DNA from: CBDDKZ01 sp965230415
GTDB lineage: Bacteria > Bacteroidota > Bacteroidia > Cytophagales > JAAEPT01
Assembly: GCA_965230415.1 (NCBI GenBank)
Contig: CBDDKZ010000005.1
Location: 1,798,001-1,862,000 of the forward strand
Reading direction: 5' to 3'
Length of the DNA: 64,000 nucleotides
Positions 53,730 to 63,243 of the stretch are shown here, piece after piece. The stretch's first letter is position 1, and each line of letters opens with the position of its first letter. Under the pieces are notes generated by a model, which saw nothing but the letters and a program-made list of their open reading frames with translations, did not search any database and was not told the origin of the DNA. A program made the translations under genes and the position numbers.

Positions 53730-53803
53730 ACCTTATAGGTTCTTGGATATACCTGGAAGGTTTCCTGAAAAAATCGGAAGGTTCCCGGATATACCTATAA
53801 GGT
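53730..53803. repeat. Cluster of short palindromic and direct repeats
   Basis: ACCTTATAGGT (53730-53740) and ACCTATAAGGT (53793-53803) are inverted to each other. Between them are two partly identical 24-bp units (53737-53760, 53779-53802) that share AGGTTCnnGGATATACCT and AAGG. A third ACCTATAAGGT sits beyond the transposase gene at 52080-52090. It could be a host REP-type repeat used as target, or part of the element's end. Confidence 0.7.
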
Positions 53804-53808
53804 GTGGG

Positions 53809-54375
53809 TTAGGAAGTGGGCCGTGTGGCTCTAATATATCGAGGTGTCCAGTAGTCTTTGGTCATTTCATCTTCAACCACACCTCTTTTAGATGAAGCGT
53901 GTATAAACTTCACCCTACCTTCTACAGAATAGCTCACGATGCCTACATGTGTAATCTTTTTGCCTCCTGGCTTTCCTCCGAAAAAAACCAAATCTCCTAC
54001 CTGCAACTCACCAATATATATACGTTTGCCATAGTTAAATTGTGTGTTGGAAGTTCTGGGAATATCGTTAAGCCCTGCATTTTTATAAGAAGTGAATATC
54101 AACCCCGAACAGTCCACTCCTTTCTTGTCGGTACCTCCGTATTTATACCTCGTTCCTATAAAAGCAATAGCTGTTTCTACTGCTTCTTTTGCGCGCGGAT
54201 CTAATGCATCAAGATTGTTCTCTTTGGCATTTTGTTTAAATTCTTTTGCGCTTGTTTTTGATTTACCACTCGAAGAGCTTTTGCAAGAAGTTGTATTTAA
54301 ACCAATGCTAAGCGTAATTAAACACCCTAAAAGGTGAAACAATTTGTGTTTGAAAATGTTCGATGAAAGGAGCAT
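53809..54375 (-). CDS. NlpC/P60 (C40) cell-wall peptidase lipoprotein
   Basis: 188 residues. The signal is lipidated at C31 (TTSC). Residues about 65-188 form the NlpC/P60 domain: catalytic Cys in GVDCSGLIF (C89), His in ITHVGIVS (H143) and third residue His in KFIHA (H159). These enzymes cleave peptidoglycan peptides. It is transcribed away from the asparagine synthetase gene, and its 3' end abuts the repeat cluster of the IS110 element. Confidence 0.93.
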   Translation of the reverse strand: MLLSSNIFKHKLFHLLGCLITLSIGLNTTSCKSSSSGKSKTSAKEFKQNAKENNLDALDPRAKEAVETAIAFIGTRYKYGGTDKKGVDCSGLIFTSYKNAGLNDIPRTSNTQFNYGKRIYIGELQVGDLVFFGGKPGGKKITHVGIVSYSVEGRVKFIHASSKRGVVEDEMTKDYWTPRYIRATRPTS

Positions 54376-54448
54376 AGTTCTAATTTAAAAAATTTGATGC
54401 ACATTCGTTAGAATATTTTATAAATTAGGGCTCATAAACGGGCTTACC

Positions 54449-56353
54449 ATGTGCGGAATTACTGGGATATATGCATTCGATGGAGAACACAATCAGAAAT
54501 TAAATCACATCGAAAGGGCTACAGATGCCTTGACCAAAAGAGGTCCGGACAGACGTGGAATTTTTCAATACAAAGCAGTGGCTATTGGTCACAGACGCTT
54601 ATCTATTATTGATACAAGCGATCGGGCTGTGCAGCCAATGGCCGATACCAGTGGTCGTTACATTATTGCTTATAACGGCGAAGTTTACAATTATAAATCA
54701 CTTCGTAAATCATTGGTGCAGGCGGGATTTCATTTCCAATCTGAGTCAGATACCGAGGTTGTTCTCAATTTATTTATTCAAAAAGGACTTGATTTTTTAA
54801 GCGAGCTCAATGGTTTTTTTGCCCTTGCCATATACGACAAGGAAAAAAATGAGCTACTGATAGCAAGAGATCGTTATGGCATAAAGCCACTTTTGTATGC
54901 CCACGAAAACAATCAATTTTTATTCGCCTCAGAATTTAAAAGTCTATTCAAGTATGACATAAATAAAGAACTTGATAAAGCGATCTTATGGAAGTATTTA
55001 CAATTGAATTATGTCCCTGGTCCCGCTTCTATGATACAGGGTGTTCATAAAGTTAAACCCGGATCAGGTATAATAATAAATGAAAAAGGGCTGCATCATT
55101 TTGATTATTACCAAGACCTTGACAGCAGGCATACAGTGCAGGAATTTAAGGGCAGTTATGAAGATGCTCAGCTTGCGTTGTACGATGCTATGGAACAGGC
55201 GGTATGCGATCGACTGGTGGCAGATGTACCTCTGGGGACGTTTTTGAGTGGAGGAATTGATTCTTCTGTCATAACAGCGCTGGCGGCAAAACACACCAAT
55301 AATTTGAATACTTTTTCAATAGGTTATGCCGATGAGCCCTTCTTTGATGAAACCACTTATGCAGAGTTGGTTGCTAAGAAATACAAGACCAATCACACCA
55401 CTTTCCGCTTAACGAATAAAGACCTTTTTGATGGTTTGTATGCTGCACTCAATTACATGGATGAACCTTTTGCCGATTCGTCAGCTTTAGCTGTAAACAT
55501 CCTTTGTCAACATACGAAAAGAGAAGTTACTGTCGCATTATCGGGCGATGGTGCTGATGAACTTTTCTCAGGTTATAATAAACACCTGGGTGAGTTCAGG
55601 ATGAGAAATGCCGGTACACTCGAAAGATCGGTGGGCGCACTAAAACCCTTATGGCAAGTGCTTCCTCAGTCCAGAAATAACCCTATAACAAATCGTGTGC
55701 GGCAATTAGATCGCTTTGCCACGTCTATTCAGTTGAATGAAAAAGAACGATACTGGAACCTTGCCACTTTTGTGCAGGAATACGAGGCACGTAAGATGTT
55801 GTCTCCTGATTTTATTGATAATTGGACGGAGCAAATATATGATCACCGCAAGGAGAAATTGCTAAGTGTGCTTTCAGTTGGTGGATCATTCAATGAAGTA
55901 TTAGATAGCGATTTGCGTATTGTTTTGCCTTACGATATGTTAACAAAGGTCGATCTTATGTCAATGAATAATAGTCTGGAGGTGCGTGTTCCCTTCCTCG
56001 ACCATCGTGTTGTAAAATTGGCACGTTCTCTGCCCGTAAAATTCAAGATAAATAAGAGTCAGAAAAAAAGAATTCTACAAGATACTTTTAGAGGGATCTT
56101 ACCCGAAGAGCTTTATAACCGTCCTAAGCATGGATTTGAAGTTCCCTTATTAAAATGGTTGCAAAAGGATCTTAACAGTCTCATTAAAAATGATCTTTTG
56201 AAACCTGAATTCTTAAGGGAGCAAGGTATTTTTAATGAAAAGGAGGTCACGGCACTGACAAAAAGATTACATAGCGCCAATCCCGGAGATTCGCACGCAC
56301 GTGTTTGGGGTTTGTTAGTTTTCCAGTGGTGGTGGCGAAAGTATTTTAACTAG
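54449..56353 (+). CDS. asnB: Asparagine synthetase (glutamine-hydrolysing)
   Basis: 634 residues, typical length for AsnB. C2 (MCGITGIY) is the glutamine amidotransferase nucleophile; RGPDRRG, HRRLSIID and YNGEVYN complete the N-terminal domain. The synthetase domain has the PP-loop LSGGIDSS (about 266-273) and VALSGDGADELFSGYNKHLG. It makes asparagine from aspartate, ATP and glutamine; related enzymes act in cell-surface glycan or peptide modification, so the substrate is not certain. ATG 54449 is the only sensible start. Confidence 0.95.
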   Translation: MCGITGIYAFDGEHNQKLNHIERATDALTKRGPDRRGIFQYKAVAIGHRRLSIIDTSDRAVQPMADTSGRYIIAYNGEVYNYKSLRKSLVQAGFHFQSESDTEVVLNLFIQKGLDFLSELNGFFALAIYDKEKNELLIARDRYGIKPLLYAHENNQFLFASEFKSLFKYDINKELDKAILWKYLQLNYVPGPASMIQGVHKVKPGSGIIINEKGLHHFDYYQDLDSRHTVQEFKGSYEDAQLALYDAMEQAVCDRLVADVPLGTFLSGGIDSSVITALAAKHTNNLNTFSIGYADEPFFDETTYAELVAKKYKTNHTTFRLTNKDLFDGLYAALNYMDEPFADSSALAVNILCQHTKREVTVALSGDGADELFSGYNKHLGEFRMRNAGTLERSVGALKPLWQVLPQSRNNPITNRVRQLDRFATSIQLNEKERYWNLATFVQEYEARKMLSPDFIDNWTEQIYDHRKEKLLSVLSVGGSFNEVLDSDLRIVLPYDMLTKVDLMSMNNSLEVRVPFLDHRVVKLARSLPVKFKINKSQKKRILQDTFRGILPEELYNRPKHGFEVPLLKWLQKDLNSLIKNDLLKPEFLREQGIFNEKEVTALTKRLHSANPGDSHARVWGLLVFQWWWRKYFN

Positions 56354-56391
56354 ACCGGCAAAGACCCGGCATCTCAGGACTTACTTGTTCC

Positions 56392-58908
56392 TTAGTTTTC
56401 CTTCAACAAGTTCATCAATGAAGCGTTTGTGACAGATCTGTTATTAAATGTTCCCATAAATGAGATAATAAGCACTATTAACGTCAACATGATTAGTGCG
56501 GTTATCCAAAGTACGCTAAAGTTTAATCCAAAGACGAGCCAGGTGACAAGCCACGAAGCAATTATTCCCAATAGCACCCCTGAAAATGATGCAACAAATC
56601 CCAATGCCAGGTATTCTATAAGTGTTATGCGACTAATTTGCTTTTTTGATGCGCCTAAAGTTCTTAGCAACACCGCATCTTTGATTCGTTGAAAACGACT
56701 GTTGCTTATAGATGCTATGAGAACAATTAATCCTGTAATCATACTAAATAGTGCCATAAACTGTATGACCATCCTTATTTTGCCGATAACATCGCTTACG
56801 GTGTCTAATATACCATTTAGATCTACCAACGATACATTAGCAAAGCGCTTTACTACCTTTTGCTGAAATAAAGCCGATTGCTTTTCTCCTTTGGTTCTTG
56901 AAACTACCGCATAAAACTGAGGTGCACGCTCCAGGACCCCTTTTGGAAATAATATATTAAAGCTCGTTTGTATTTTATTGCGCTTTATTCGAATAATGCT
57001 GTTTATACGGGTTGTGATACCAACACCCTGAACGTCCAGCTTAATCTCATCGCCAATGCTTACTCCCATTTGTTCAGCTGTACGATATTCAAGGGTAACC
57101 GGAACATAATCAAGCCCGCTTGCATCACCAATAAATTCACCCTTTTCCAATACTTCTTCCGGTTCCAAAAAATCGCGGTAGGTTGTACGCCATTCCCGTT
57201 CCAGTATATGGCTTGGTACCTCGCTTGTACTGTCATTTTTGATTTCAACGCGGGAGCGACCTTTGATTTCATCAAGGCGCATTGCTATTACAGGTGTTTC
57301 CTGTATAATAGGCATGCCTTCCTCACTCAGCAATTTCTTAACTGCATCTAATTGATCTTTTTGTATATCAAAAAGGATCATATTAGGTTGTTCATTTACA
57401 TCGGCAAAGGATAATTCCTTGAGTAAATTGCTCTGGACAAAGAACAAGAAGGTAATCATAAGTGCGCCAAGACCTATTGTCACAGTAAGTTCCGTACTTT
57501 GATTGTTTGGTCGGAATATGTTCGAAAGGCCATGTTTTAAAACAAATGGAAGACGAGGTTTAATTCCACGTTTGATCAGGAACATAAACAGACGGGCGAC
57601 AGCAGCCAGCACTAAGAGTATAACAATCAGGGAAAGGGTGAAAAGTGCAGCTGCACTTAAACTTATGAGTTGGAGGTAAGAAAACAAGAGCACAAAACTG
57701 ATGATGGCAGCCCTTGAAATGATTAACACAGACCACGATTTTCGTACGCCTGTACTATTGTTCAGGGCGCTTAGAGGTGGTACTGATTTGGACGAAAGTA
57801 ATGGTTCAATAGTAAATAAAATAGATGCCAGCGCACCGGTAATGAGTCCGTTTATCATGGCATTGGGACTTATTGCAAATTCGACATCAACAATAAGTAC
57901 ATCACTCAGTACATAAGAAAGTAAAGGTTGCAACGCACTTCCCAAAATTACACCTATTAATGAGCCTATGATTCCGATAATCGTAACCTCAGTAAAGAAT
58001 ATTTTGAAAATGTCTCTACTGCTTGTTCCAAGGCATCTTAAAGTGGCAATGGTTTTCCGCTTTTCTTTTAAGTAAATCGATACGGAACTGGCAATACCTA
58101 TACAACCCAGAAGCAAAGAAATAAAGCCGATAAGATTAAGAAAATTATTCAAATAGGCATAGACTTCACGCATCGCTGCTTTTCTCGATTCAACAGTCTC
58201 TACTATTATGTTTTTAGTATATAGTTCATCTTCCAATTTTTTGAGCGTTGCTTTATCGGGTAGCTCATTACTTTTGTAATAAGTGCGATAAACGAGTCTA
58301 CTGCCTTCTTTTTTAAGGCCCGTTGCCTCTAACGTTTTGAGTGGAAAATATACTGGAGGAGCAACAGTGGCACCAATACCTGTACTACCGGGTGTTTTTA
58401 TAATGGCAGCTGCTACAACATAATTGCTTTGCCCCAATTTAATAGTATCATTTACTTGAATACCCAGTTGTAGCATCACTGTTTTGTCAACCAAGACCTT
58501 ATTATCTTGAAGTATGGTATTCATTGCAACCGGCGGATCGGTTTCCACCTTTCCATAAAAGGGATAGGTACCTTCTATGCCCCGGGCAAATATTAATCTG
58601 GAGTTTTTTCCTTTTGGAAATGCCAACATCGTTGCAAAACTGCATTCATAACTCTTTTCTCCCTGAATGATAGTCGTAAGATTGAGTTCTTCTTTAGTCA
58701 AAGCATCCCGGCTTCTAATAACAAGGTCGGCTCCTAGTAATTCTTTCGATTCGAGGTCAATTTTACGTGAAAGACTCTCACGAAATGATTGAATAGCTAC
58801 TAAAGAGGCTATACCTATAATGATGGAACTGGCATAAACAATAAGGCGACGTCTGTTTTTAGCAGCATCTTTTAAGGCCATTTTAAGAATCCAGGAAGTG
58901 TTTTTCAT
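56392..58908 (-). CDS. ABC transporter permease (FtsX/YbbP-like)
   Basis: 838 residues with about ten hydrophobic segments, the first at about residues 23-43, a large extracytoplasmic part (about 45-245), then clusters of four helices (about 250-430), a second extracytoplasmic part and three C-terminal helices (about 705-820). This is the FtsX-like double-permease pattern of YbbP. It overlaps the ATPase gene by 4 bp. In E. coli, ybbA-ybbP lie divergently to tesA, and the same arrangement is seen here. The substrate, possibly lipid, is unknown. Confidence 0.9.
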   Translation of the reverse strand: MKNTSWILKMALKDAAKNRRRLIVYASSIIIGIASLVAIQSFRESLSRKIDLESKELLGADLVIRSRDALTKEELNLTTIIQGEKSYECSFATMLAFPKGKNSRLIFARGIEGTYPFYGKVETDPPVAMNTILQDNKVLVDKTVMLQLGIQVNDTIKLGQSNYVVAAAIIKTPGSTGIGATVAPPVYFPLKTLEATGLKKEGSRLVYRTYYKSNELPDKATLKKLEDELYTKNIIVETVESRKAAMREVYAYLNNFLNLIGFISLLLGCIGIASSVSIYLKEKRKTIATLRCLGTSSRDIFKIFFTEVTIIGIIGSLIGVILGSALQPLLSYVLSDVLIVDVEFAISPNAMINGLITGALASILFTIEPLLSSKSVPPLSALNNSTGVRKSWSVLIISRAAIISFVLLFSYLQLISLSAAALFTLSLIVILLVLAAVARLFMFLIKRGIKPRLPFVLKHGLSNIFRPNNQSTELTVTIGLGALMITFLFFVQSNLLKELSFADVNEQPNMILFDIQKDQLDAVKKLLSEEGMPIIQETPVIAMRLDEIKGRSRVEIKNDSTSEVPSHILEREWRTTYRDFLEPEEVLEKGEFIGDASGLDYVPVTLEYRTAEQMGVSIGDEIKLDVQGVGITTRINSIIRIKRNKIQTSFNILFPKGVLERAPQFYAVVSRTKGEKQSALFQQKVVKRFANVSLVDLNGILDTVSDVIGKIRMVIQFMALFSMITGLIVLIASISNSRFQRIKDAVLLRTLGASKKQISRITLIEYLALGFVASFSGVLLGIIASWLVTWLVFGLNFSVLWITALIMLTLIVLIISFMGTFNNRSVTNASLMNLLKEN

Positions 58909-59603
58909 GCGTTTAGGGGCTCAAGTTCTTGGTCTTGTACAATATTACCTGCTTTTAACTGAATGATGCGGTTTGTTTTATGAGCCAGCTCCATGTCGTG
59001 TGTTACAATTACTAGTGTCGTGCCCTTTTCGCGGTTGAGCTCAAATAGCAATTGTTCTATTCTGTTACTTGTCTCTTCGTCCAGGTTACCTGTTGGTTCG
59101 TCTGCAAAGAGAATAGAAGGTTCGTTGATAAACGCACGTGCAATGGCCACGCGTTGCTGTTCACCTCCTGATAATTGTGAAGGATAGTGTTTACTTCTGT
59201 CTGCCAGGCCCACCCTACCCAACAATTCCGTTGCCTTGTTACCGGCCGAATTATCTCCTCGCAACTCCAGTGGTACCATAATGTTGTCCAGCGCTGTTAA
59301 TGTTGGAATTAACTGAAAATTTTGAAAAATGAATCCAACATGTTTGTTGCGCCAGTTGGCCTTGTCATCTTCCTTTAAATTATTAATGTTTTCCCCATTT
59401 AGACGTATTATGCCTGAAGTTGGAATATCCAAACCGGCACATAGCCCTAATAAAGTTGTTTTTCCACTTCCCGAAGGTCCGACTATCGACACAATCTGGC
59501 CTTTCAGTACATCAAAACTAATGTCTTCCAGAATTGTTAATTTTTGGTCGTTGTTTTCGAAACTTTTTACAACACTTTCCGCTTGTATAGAATAATTATT
59601 CAT
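58905..59603 (-). CDS. ABC transporter ATPase (YbbA/LolD-like)
   Basis: 232 residues, complete ABC ATPase: Walker A GPSGSGKTTL (about 42-51), Q-loop LIPTLTALDN, signature LSGGEQQRVAIARA (about 144-157), Walker B SILFADEPTGNLD and H-loop VIVTHD. The LSGGEQQR plus FADEPTGNLD combination is typical of the MacB/LolD/YbbA group. The stop codon overlaps the start of the permease gene by 4 bp, so both form one transport unit. Its start codon is 29 bp from the divergent esterase gene. Confidence 0.95.
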   Translation of the reverse strand: MNNYSIQAESVVKSFENNDQKLTILEDISFDVLKGQIVSIVGPSGSGKTTLLGLCAGLDIPTSGIIRLNGENINNLKEDDKANWRNKHVGFIFQNFQLIPTLTALDNIMVPLELRGDNSAGNKATELLGRVGLADRSKHYPSQLSGGEQQRVAIARAFINEPSILFADEPTGNLDEETSNRIEQLLFELNREKGTTLVIVTHDMELAHKTNRIIQLKAGNIVQDQELEPLNA

Positions 59604-59632
59604 TAATTTGATGCTAAATTTCAGAATTTGCT

Positions 59633-60328
59633 ATGAATAACAAATTTAGTCTGCTACATGTTCTTAGTATTATCGTCATATTAATTTTGACTAATTGTAG
59701 TAGCGAACCAAATCTAAACAGTGAGCCCACTAATGAAGACGAGTTGCCTCAGGAAAAATTGCAGCAAAAGAGTAAGAAGCGTATAATTTTTTTTGGCAAT
59801 AGTCTCACCGCAGGTTATGGGCTGGAAAAAGAGCAGGCTTACCCCAATTTAATTCAGAAAAAACTGGATGCGCTCAAATACGATTTTGAGGTTGTAAACG
59901 CAGGAGTATCAGGAGCTACTACCTCAAACGGAGTGAGTAGCATAGATTGGTACCTGAAAGAAGGAGTTGATCTTTTTTTATTGGAGCTTGGCGCAAATGA
60001 TGGGTTACGAGGTATAAATACCGAGTTGACGGAGCGTAATCTCAGAGCTATAATCGAAAGGGTTAGAGAGGTAAACAAAGATGTGACTATTATTCTTGCC
60101 GGAATGAAAGTTCCACCAAGCATGGGACAGGATTATGGAGAGAAATTTGAAGAAATTTTTCCAAAAGTAGCCGACCAGATGGATGTTCACTTAATTCCAT
60201 TCTTTTTAGAAGGGGTGGCCGGCAATCCCGAATTGAATCAGGCCGATGGCATTCACCCCACTGCTCAGGGAGCCCAAATTGTAGCAGAGACCGTTTGGAA
60301 TGCTATTAAGCCCCTACTAGATAATTAG
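59633..60328 (+). CDS. tesA: GDSL-type arylesterase/thioesterase lipoprotein (TesA-like)
   Basis: 231 residues, lipoprotein signal (TNC, C22). SGNH-hydrolase blocks: FFGNSLTAGYG (Ser57, with Asn instead of Asp in the GDSL motif), VNAGVSGATT, LGANDGLRG and DGIHPTAQG (catalytic Asp-His). E. coli TesA is a periplasmic thioesterase/lysophospholipase; the position divergent to a ybbAP-like pair is conserved in E. coli and fits the assignment. Its 3' end overlaps the convergent glycosyltransferase gene by 23 bp. Confidence 0.92.
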   Translation: MNNKFSLLHVLSIIVILILTNCSSEPNLNSEPTNEDELPQEKLQQKSKKRIIFFGNSLTAGYGLEKEQAYPNLIQKKLDALKYDFEVVNAGVSGATTSNGVSSIDWYLKEGVDLFLLELGANDGLRGINTELTERNLRAIIERVREVNKDVTIILAGMKVPPSMGQDYGEKFEEIFPKVADQMDVHLIPFFLEGVAGNPELNQADGIHPTAQGAQIVAETVWNAIKPLLDN

Positions 60329-61355
60329 TATTTCCAATCTCATTAAATTCGTTCAGGTATTTATGATGATTGAAGTGTACAATTGAATTACGAGCGTTTG
60401 AAGAGAAACGGGTGTATTCTTCGTCACTCATATGTTTAAATGTATTGATTCCACGTTCAAATTCTTCTACCGACGAGCATAGTAAACCATTGAAACCGTT
60501 AACAACCACATTATTGTTTTCAGGTAAGTCCGTACTTAACACCGGTACGGCATTATTCATATATTGCTTCGCCTTAATGCCTGATTTTGCCAATTGTATA
60601 GGGTGATCGAGTAATGTAGCAATGCCCACATCCATAGCACATATTTGACTTTGCAATTCTTTTTCATCATTCCAGTTTATAGCTGTTGGAATCTCCAGCG
60701 TCACCTGAGGACTATTTTTGAAATACGTCATTAAATCTTCAATATCCTTTTGCTTCATTATGCCAATAAGGATGAGTTTACAATCGAATTTCAATCGTTT
60801 AATTGCTGGGAAAACAGATTTCATTAAACTATCCTTATGACCCCAACCGTAACCACCGATCCAACCAATAGTAAATTGTTTATTCCTTTGCATTTTTATC
60901 ATGCGAAGGTCAGGTGTAGGTGATGTTACGTGAAATGTGTTTTCATTAAATCGTTTCATGTAATGGAGTATTTCCTGGCTACCGGCAGCTATTGACTCAC
61001 AATTCCTCGCAAAGAAATGCATGGTTTTTGGAGAATGAACCAAGTAATCGGCATCGTCGAGATCGTAAATTGTACCTTCTTTTCGCAGTAAAACCAATAG
61101 TTTAAGCAAGTTGGCATAGATGAAATTCGATTGCACACGTTGAATGACGATAATTGAATTTTCTTTGCGGAAGAATAGCGCTGAAAAGTAAGCTTGAGCA
61201 AATTTGATAATATGTCTCAAACTATATTTCGGATAAACGAAATAATTTGGGATGGAAAATTGGTCTTTCGCAAAATTTAGCGGATAAAAACCGCGATAGC
61301 GCACACTGGGAGAATCAAGATTGTAGTATGCAAACCAATAAATAAACTTTATCAT
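60306..61355 (-). CDS. Glycosyltransferase (GT4-like fold)
   Basis: 349 residues with a GT-B type organisation; the C-terminal part has FTIGWIGGYGWGHKDS, QLAKSGIKAKQYMNNAVPVL and PENNNVVVNGFNGLLCSSVE, the typical GT4 donor-binding pattern with the glutamates displaced. The N-terminal 100 residues are unusual for GT4. The substrate is unknown, probably a surface polysaccharide or lipid. It overlaps the tesA-like gene by 23 bp at the 3' end. Confidence 0.75.
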   Translation of the reverse strand: MIKFIYWFAYYNLDSPSVRYRGFYPLNFAKDQFSIPNYFVYPKYSLRHIIKFAQAYFSALFFRKENSIIVIQRVQSNFIYANLLKLLVLLRKEGTIYDLDDADYLVHSPKTMHFFARNCESIAAGSQEILHYMKRFNENTFHVTSPTPDLRMIKMQRNKQFTIGWIGGYGWGHKDSLMKSVFPAIKRLKFDCKLILIGIMKQKDIEDLMTYFKNSPQVTLEIPTAINWNDEKELQSQICAMDVGIATLLDHPIQLAKSGIKAKQYMNNAVPVLSTDLPENNNVVVNGFNGLLCSSVEEFERGINTFKHMSDEEYTRFSSNARNSIVHFNHHKYLNEFNEIGNTNYLVGA

Positions 61356-61448
61356 TGTTTGTAAGTTAAGGTTAGGTGTTTAAACACAGGGCAGGTAAAA
61401 TGGTCAATAAGATCTTACTAATACATGGATTATTTTTTTGATTTTCCA

Positions 61449-62177
61449 TCATGCCGAATTTTTTGAATACGAAAACACCTCTCTATTCCAGGCAATTACC
61501 TGTATGCCTGGCGAGTAGTGGCAGAGATCAGGTGAGCCATCAATAAGAGAACTCAAGTGCGAGTAATTGAGCTCAAGCCTGCTCAATGCTACTTCCTGAA
61601 GTGGCCATTCCGTATGATGAATGTCGTAACTATTTATTCCTTTGCGGCCATCCTGAAATAAAGCATAACGCTCGCTTAACCATCGGTCAATAGCGTTTTT
61701 TTGTACGATTGCCGCTCCGGGATTATAGTTTGCAACAAAATAGTTTTTGTTATACGATTGAAAGAAATGACTTGTCCTTCTCATTATGGAAAACCTGTAT
61801 GGTAATTCTGACATTTTGAGGGCAACTTTGCAAGAAAGCATTTTTCCGCCCTCAATACTAAGAAAATAGACGCCACTCTTGTTTCTGTGACGTACATAAG
61901 TACGAATATTAACTTCATTAAAGTTAGAAATGGGAGCAAATGAAGGTAAATAATTGGGTCTAATCTTTTCCATCATGAAAGCAACAAGAGATACCCAAGC
62001 CTGGCCATTGAATAAATCGATTTCCAATTCGTGGGGTAAGCATTTTTGAAGTGTTTCAACGTTTACCTGCCAGTGTAAGAAAATGGCTCTATTCCATTCC
62101 TGGTAATAAGCCCATTTTCCTTTTGGAAGGCTCCAGGGACGGTGTGCGTTCTGAGCTAGAATGTCATTAATTTTCAT
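61449..62177 (-). CDS. DUF2071 (YqjF-like) protein
   Basis: 242 residues of the DUF2071 family; VSLVAFMMEKIRPNYLPSF, NIRTYVRHRNKSGVYFLSIE and the C-terminal motif are recognisable. The fold resembles acetoacetate decarboxylase-like proteins, but no function is established. It overlaps the GNAT gene by 11 bp, hinting at coupled translation. Confidence 0.9.
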   Translation of the reverse strand: MKINDILAQNAHRPWSLPKGKWAYYQEWNRAIFLHWQVNVETLQKCLPHELEIDLFNGQAWVSLVAFMMEKIRPNYLPSFAPISNFNEVNIRTYVRHRNKSGVYFLSIEGGKMLSCKVALKMSELPYRFSIMRRTSHFFQSYNKNYFVANYNPGAAIVQKNAIDRWLSERYALFQDGRKGINSYDIHHTEWPLQEVALSRLELNYSHLSSLIDGSPDLCHYSPGIQVIAWNREVFSYSKNSA

Positions 62178-62595
62178 TCAGAAATTTTTCCATAATTATG
62201 TATTCTATTCCGCCTTTTTTAAACCTTTTCGGAGTTTTGGCCATACCAAATCGTTCGTAAAAGGAAGTTTTATCGACGCGCGCGTTGCACCAAATCCTGG
62301 AAATCCCTCGTTGTTCTAAATCCAGAAATAATTGACTGAGTAAGATGCTTCCATACCCGCAACCCTGGTTTTGGACCAAAGTGGCGAATTTCCTGAATTG
62401 AGCTTCTCGCTCTTCGATAAATACCGAAACAATAGATACTAACTTATCATGATAAAAGAGTCCATAATGTAACCCCTCATTATCTTTAGCTAGCTTCACA
62501 TAATCAATTTTTTGATCGGGCCACATCACTTCTTGTCTTATAGACCAGGTTGATTGATAGGGGATTTCCCGGATAGTAATGGCGATAGAATTCAT
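62167..62595 (-). CDS. GNAT N-acetyltransferase
   Basis: 142 residues of the GNAT family. KFATLVQNQGCGYGSILLSQ holds the acetyl-CoA-binding Q/R-x-x-G-x-G/A loop, and WCNARVDKTSFYERFGMAKT is the C-terminal strand pair. Substrate unknown. It is 11 bp overlapped with the DUF2071 gene. Confidence 0.85.
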   Translation of the reverse strand: MNSIAITIREIPYQSTWSIRQEVMWPDQKIDYVKLAKDNEGLHYGLFYHDKLVSIVSVFIEEREAQFRKFATLVQNQGCGYGSILLSQLFLDLEQRGISRIWCNARVDKTSFYERFGMAKTPKRFKKGGIEYIIMEKFLNEN

Positions 62596-62740
62596 ATCGT
62601 TTTTATTATGAGGTCGAATTTACTAATAGGTGAATAAAAAAAGCAAATGGTAAATAGTATGCTTAAAATCATGCGCGAGATATAATTTTTATTCGTATAT
62701 TCCGTTAACTTACGAGAATCACACCTAATATTATTATTAC

Positions 62741-63226
62741 ATGCCTGATATGATCGTACCCCTTTATGGTACAGACTTTTCCAATGAGGAGTTAAGGGGA
62801 AACATAAAAATTGTGCGCGCAATGGCGCTTGATAAGCAGCGCATATTATCTTTTGTAGAATATGAGTTCAAAAATATATGTCCGGAGTGGGTATTTGAAT
62901 GTGAATTGGCCTTACTAAAGCCAAACCCTTCGTGCTTTATAGCAGTGGATTCGGGTAAAATTGTGGGTTTTGCCTGTTATAATACCTCTGCTCTTGGAAT
63001 GTTTGGTCCCTTCGGTGTTAGCGAATCTTATCGTAAAAATGGACTTGGAACCTCGCTGCTGCATAAATGTCTAAATGCGATGAAGTTCGAGGGATATGCA
63101 TATGCCGTTATAGGCTGGGTCAGTTCTATCGATTATTACAAACGAGCTGTCGGAGCCTTGCCGATACCAGATTCATTTCCGGGTGTTTATCAAAGGCTTG
63201 TCAAAATAGATGATATGAGCGAGTAG
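62741..63226 (+). CDS. GNAT N-acetyltransferase
   Basis: 161 residues of the GNAT family. MFGPFGVSESYRKNGLGTSL contains the acetyl-CoA loop, then YAVIGWVSSIDYYKRAVGAL. It is a different subfamily from the neighbour at 62167-62595; the substrate is unknown. The 5' gap of 145 bp separates it divergently from that gene. Confidence 0.85.
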   Translation: MPDMIVPLYGTDFSNEELRGNIKIVRAMALDKQRILSFVEYEFKNICPEWVFECELALLKPNPSCFIAVDSGKIVGFACYNTSALGMFGPFGVSESYRKNGLGTSLLHKCLNAMKFEGYAYAVIGWVSSIDYYKRAVGALPIPDSFPGVYQRLVKIDDMSE

Positions 63227-63243
63227 TGATGGTGTAAATTCCA

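Larger units (their letters stand above)
52080..53740 (-). mobile_element. IS110-family insertion sequence (approximate limits)
   Basis: The transposase gene (52127-53494) with flanking non-coding DNA. The limits are set by an 11-bp inverted pair: ACCTATAAGGT at 52080-52090 and ACCTTATAGGT at 53730-53740, which could be subterminal repeats of the element. No target duplication was looked for in detail; IS110 elements usually make none. The element lies 75 bp from the tRNA-Ala gene. Confidence 0.65.
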
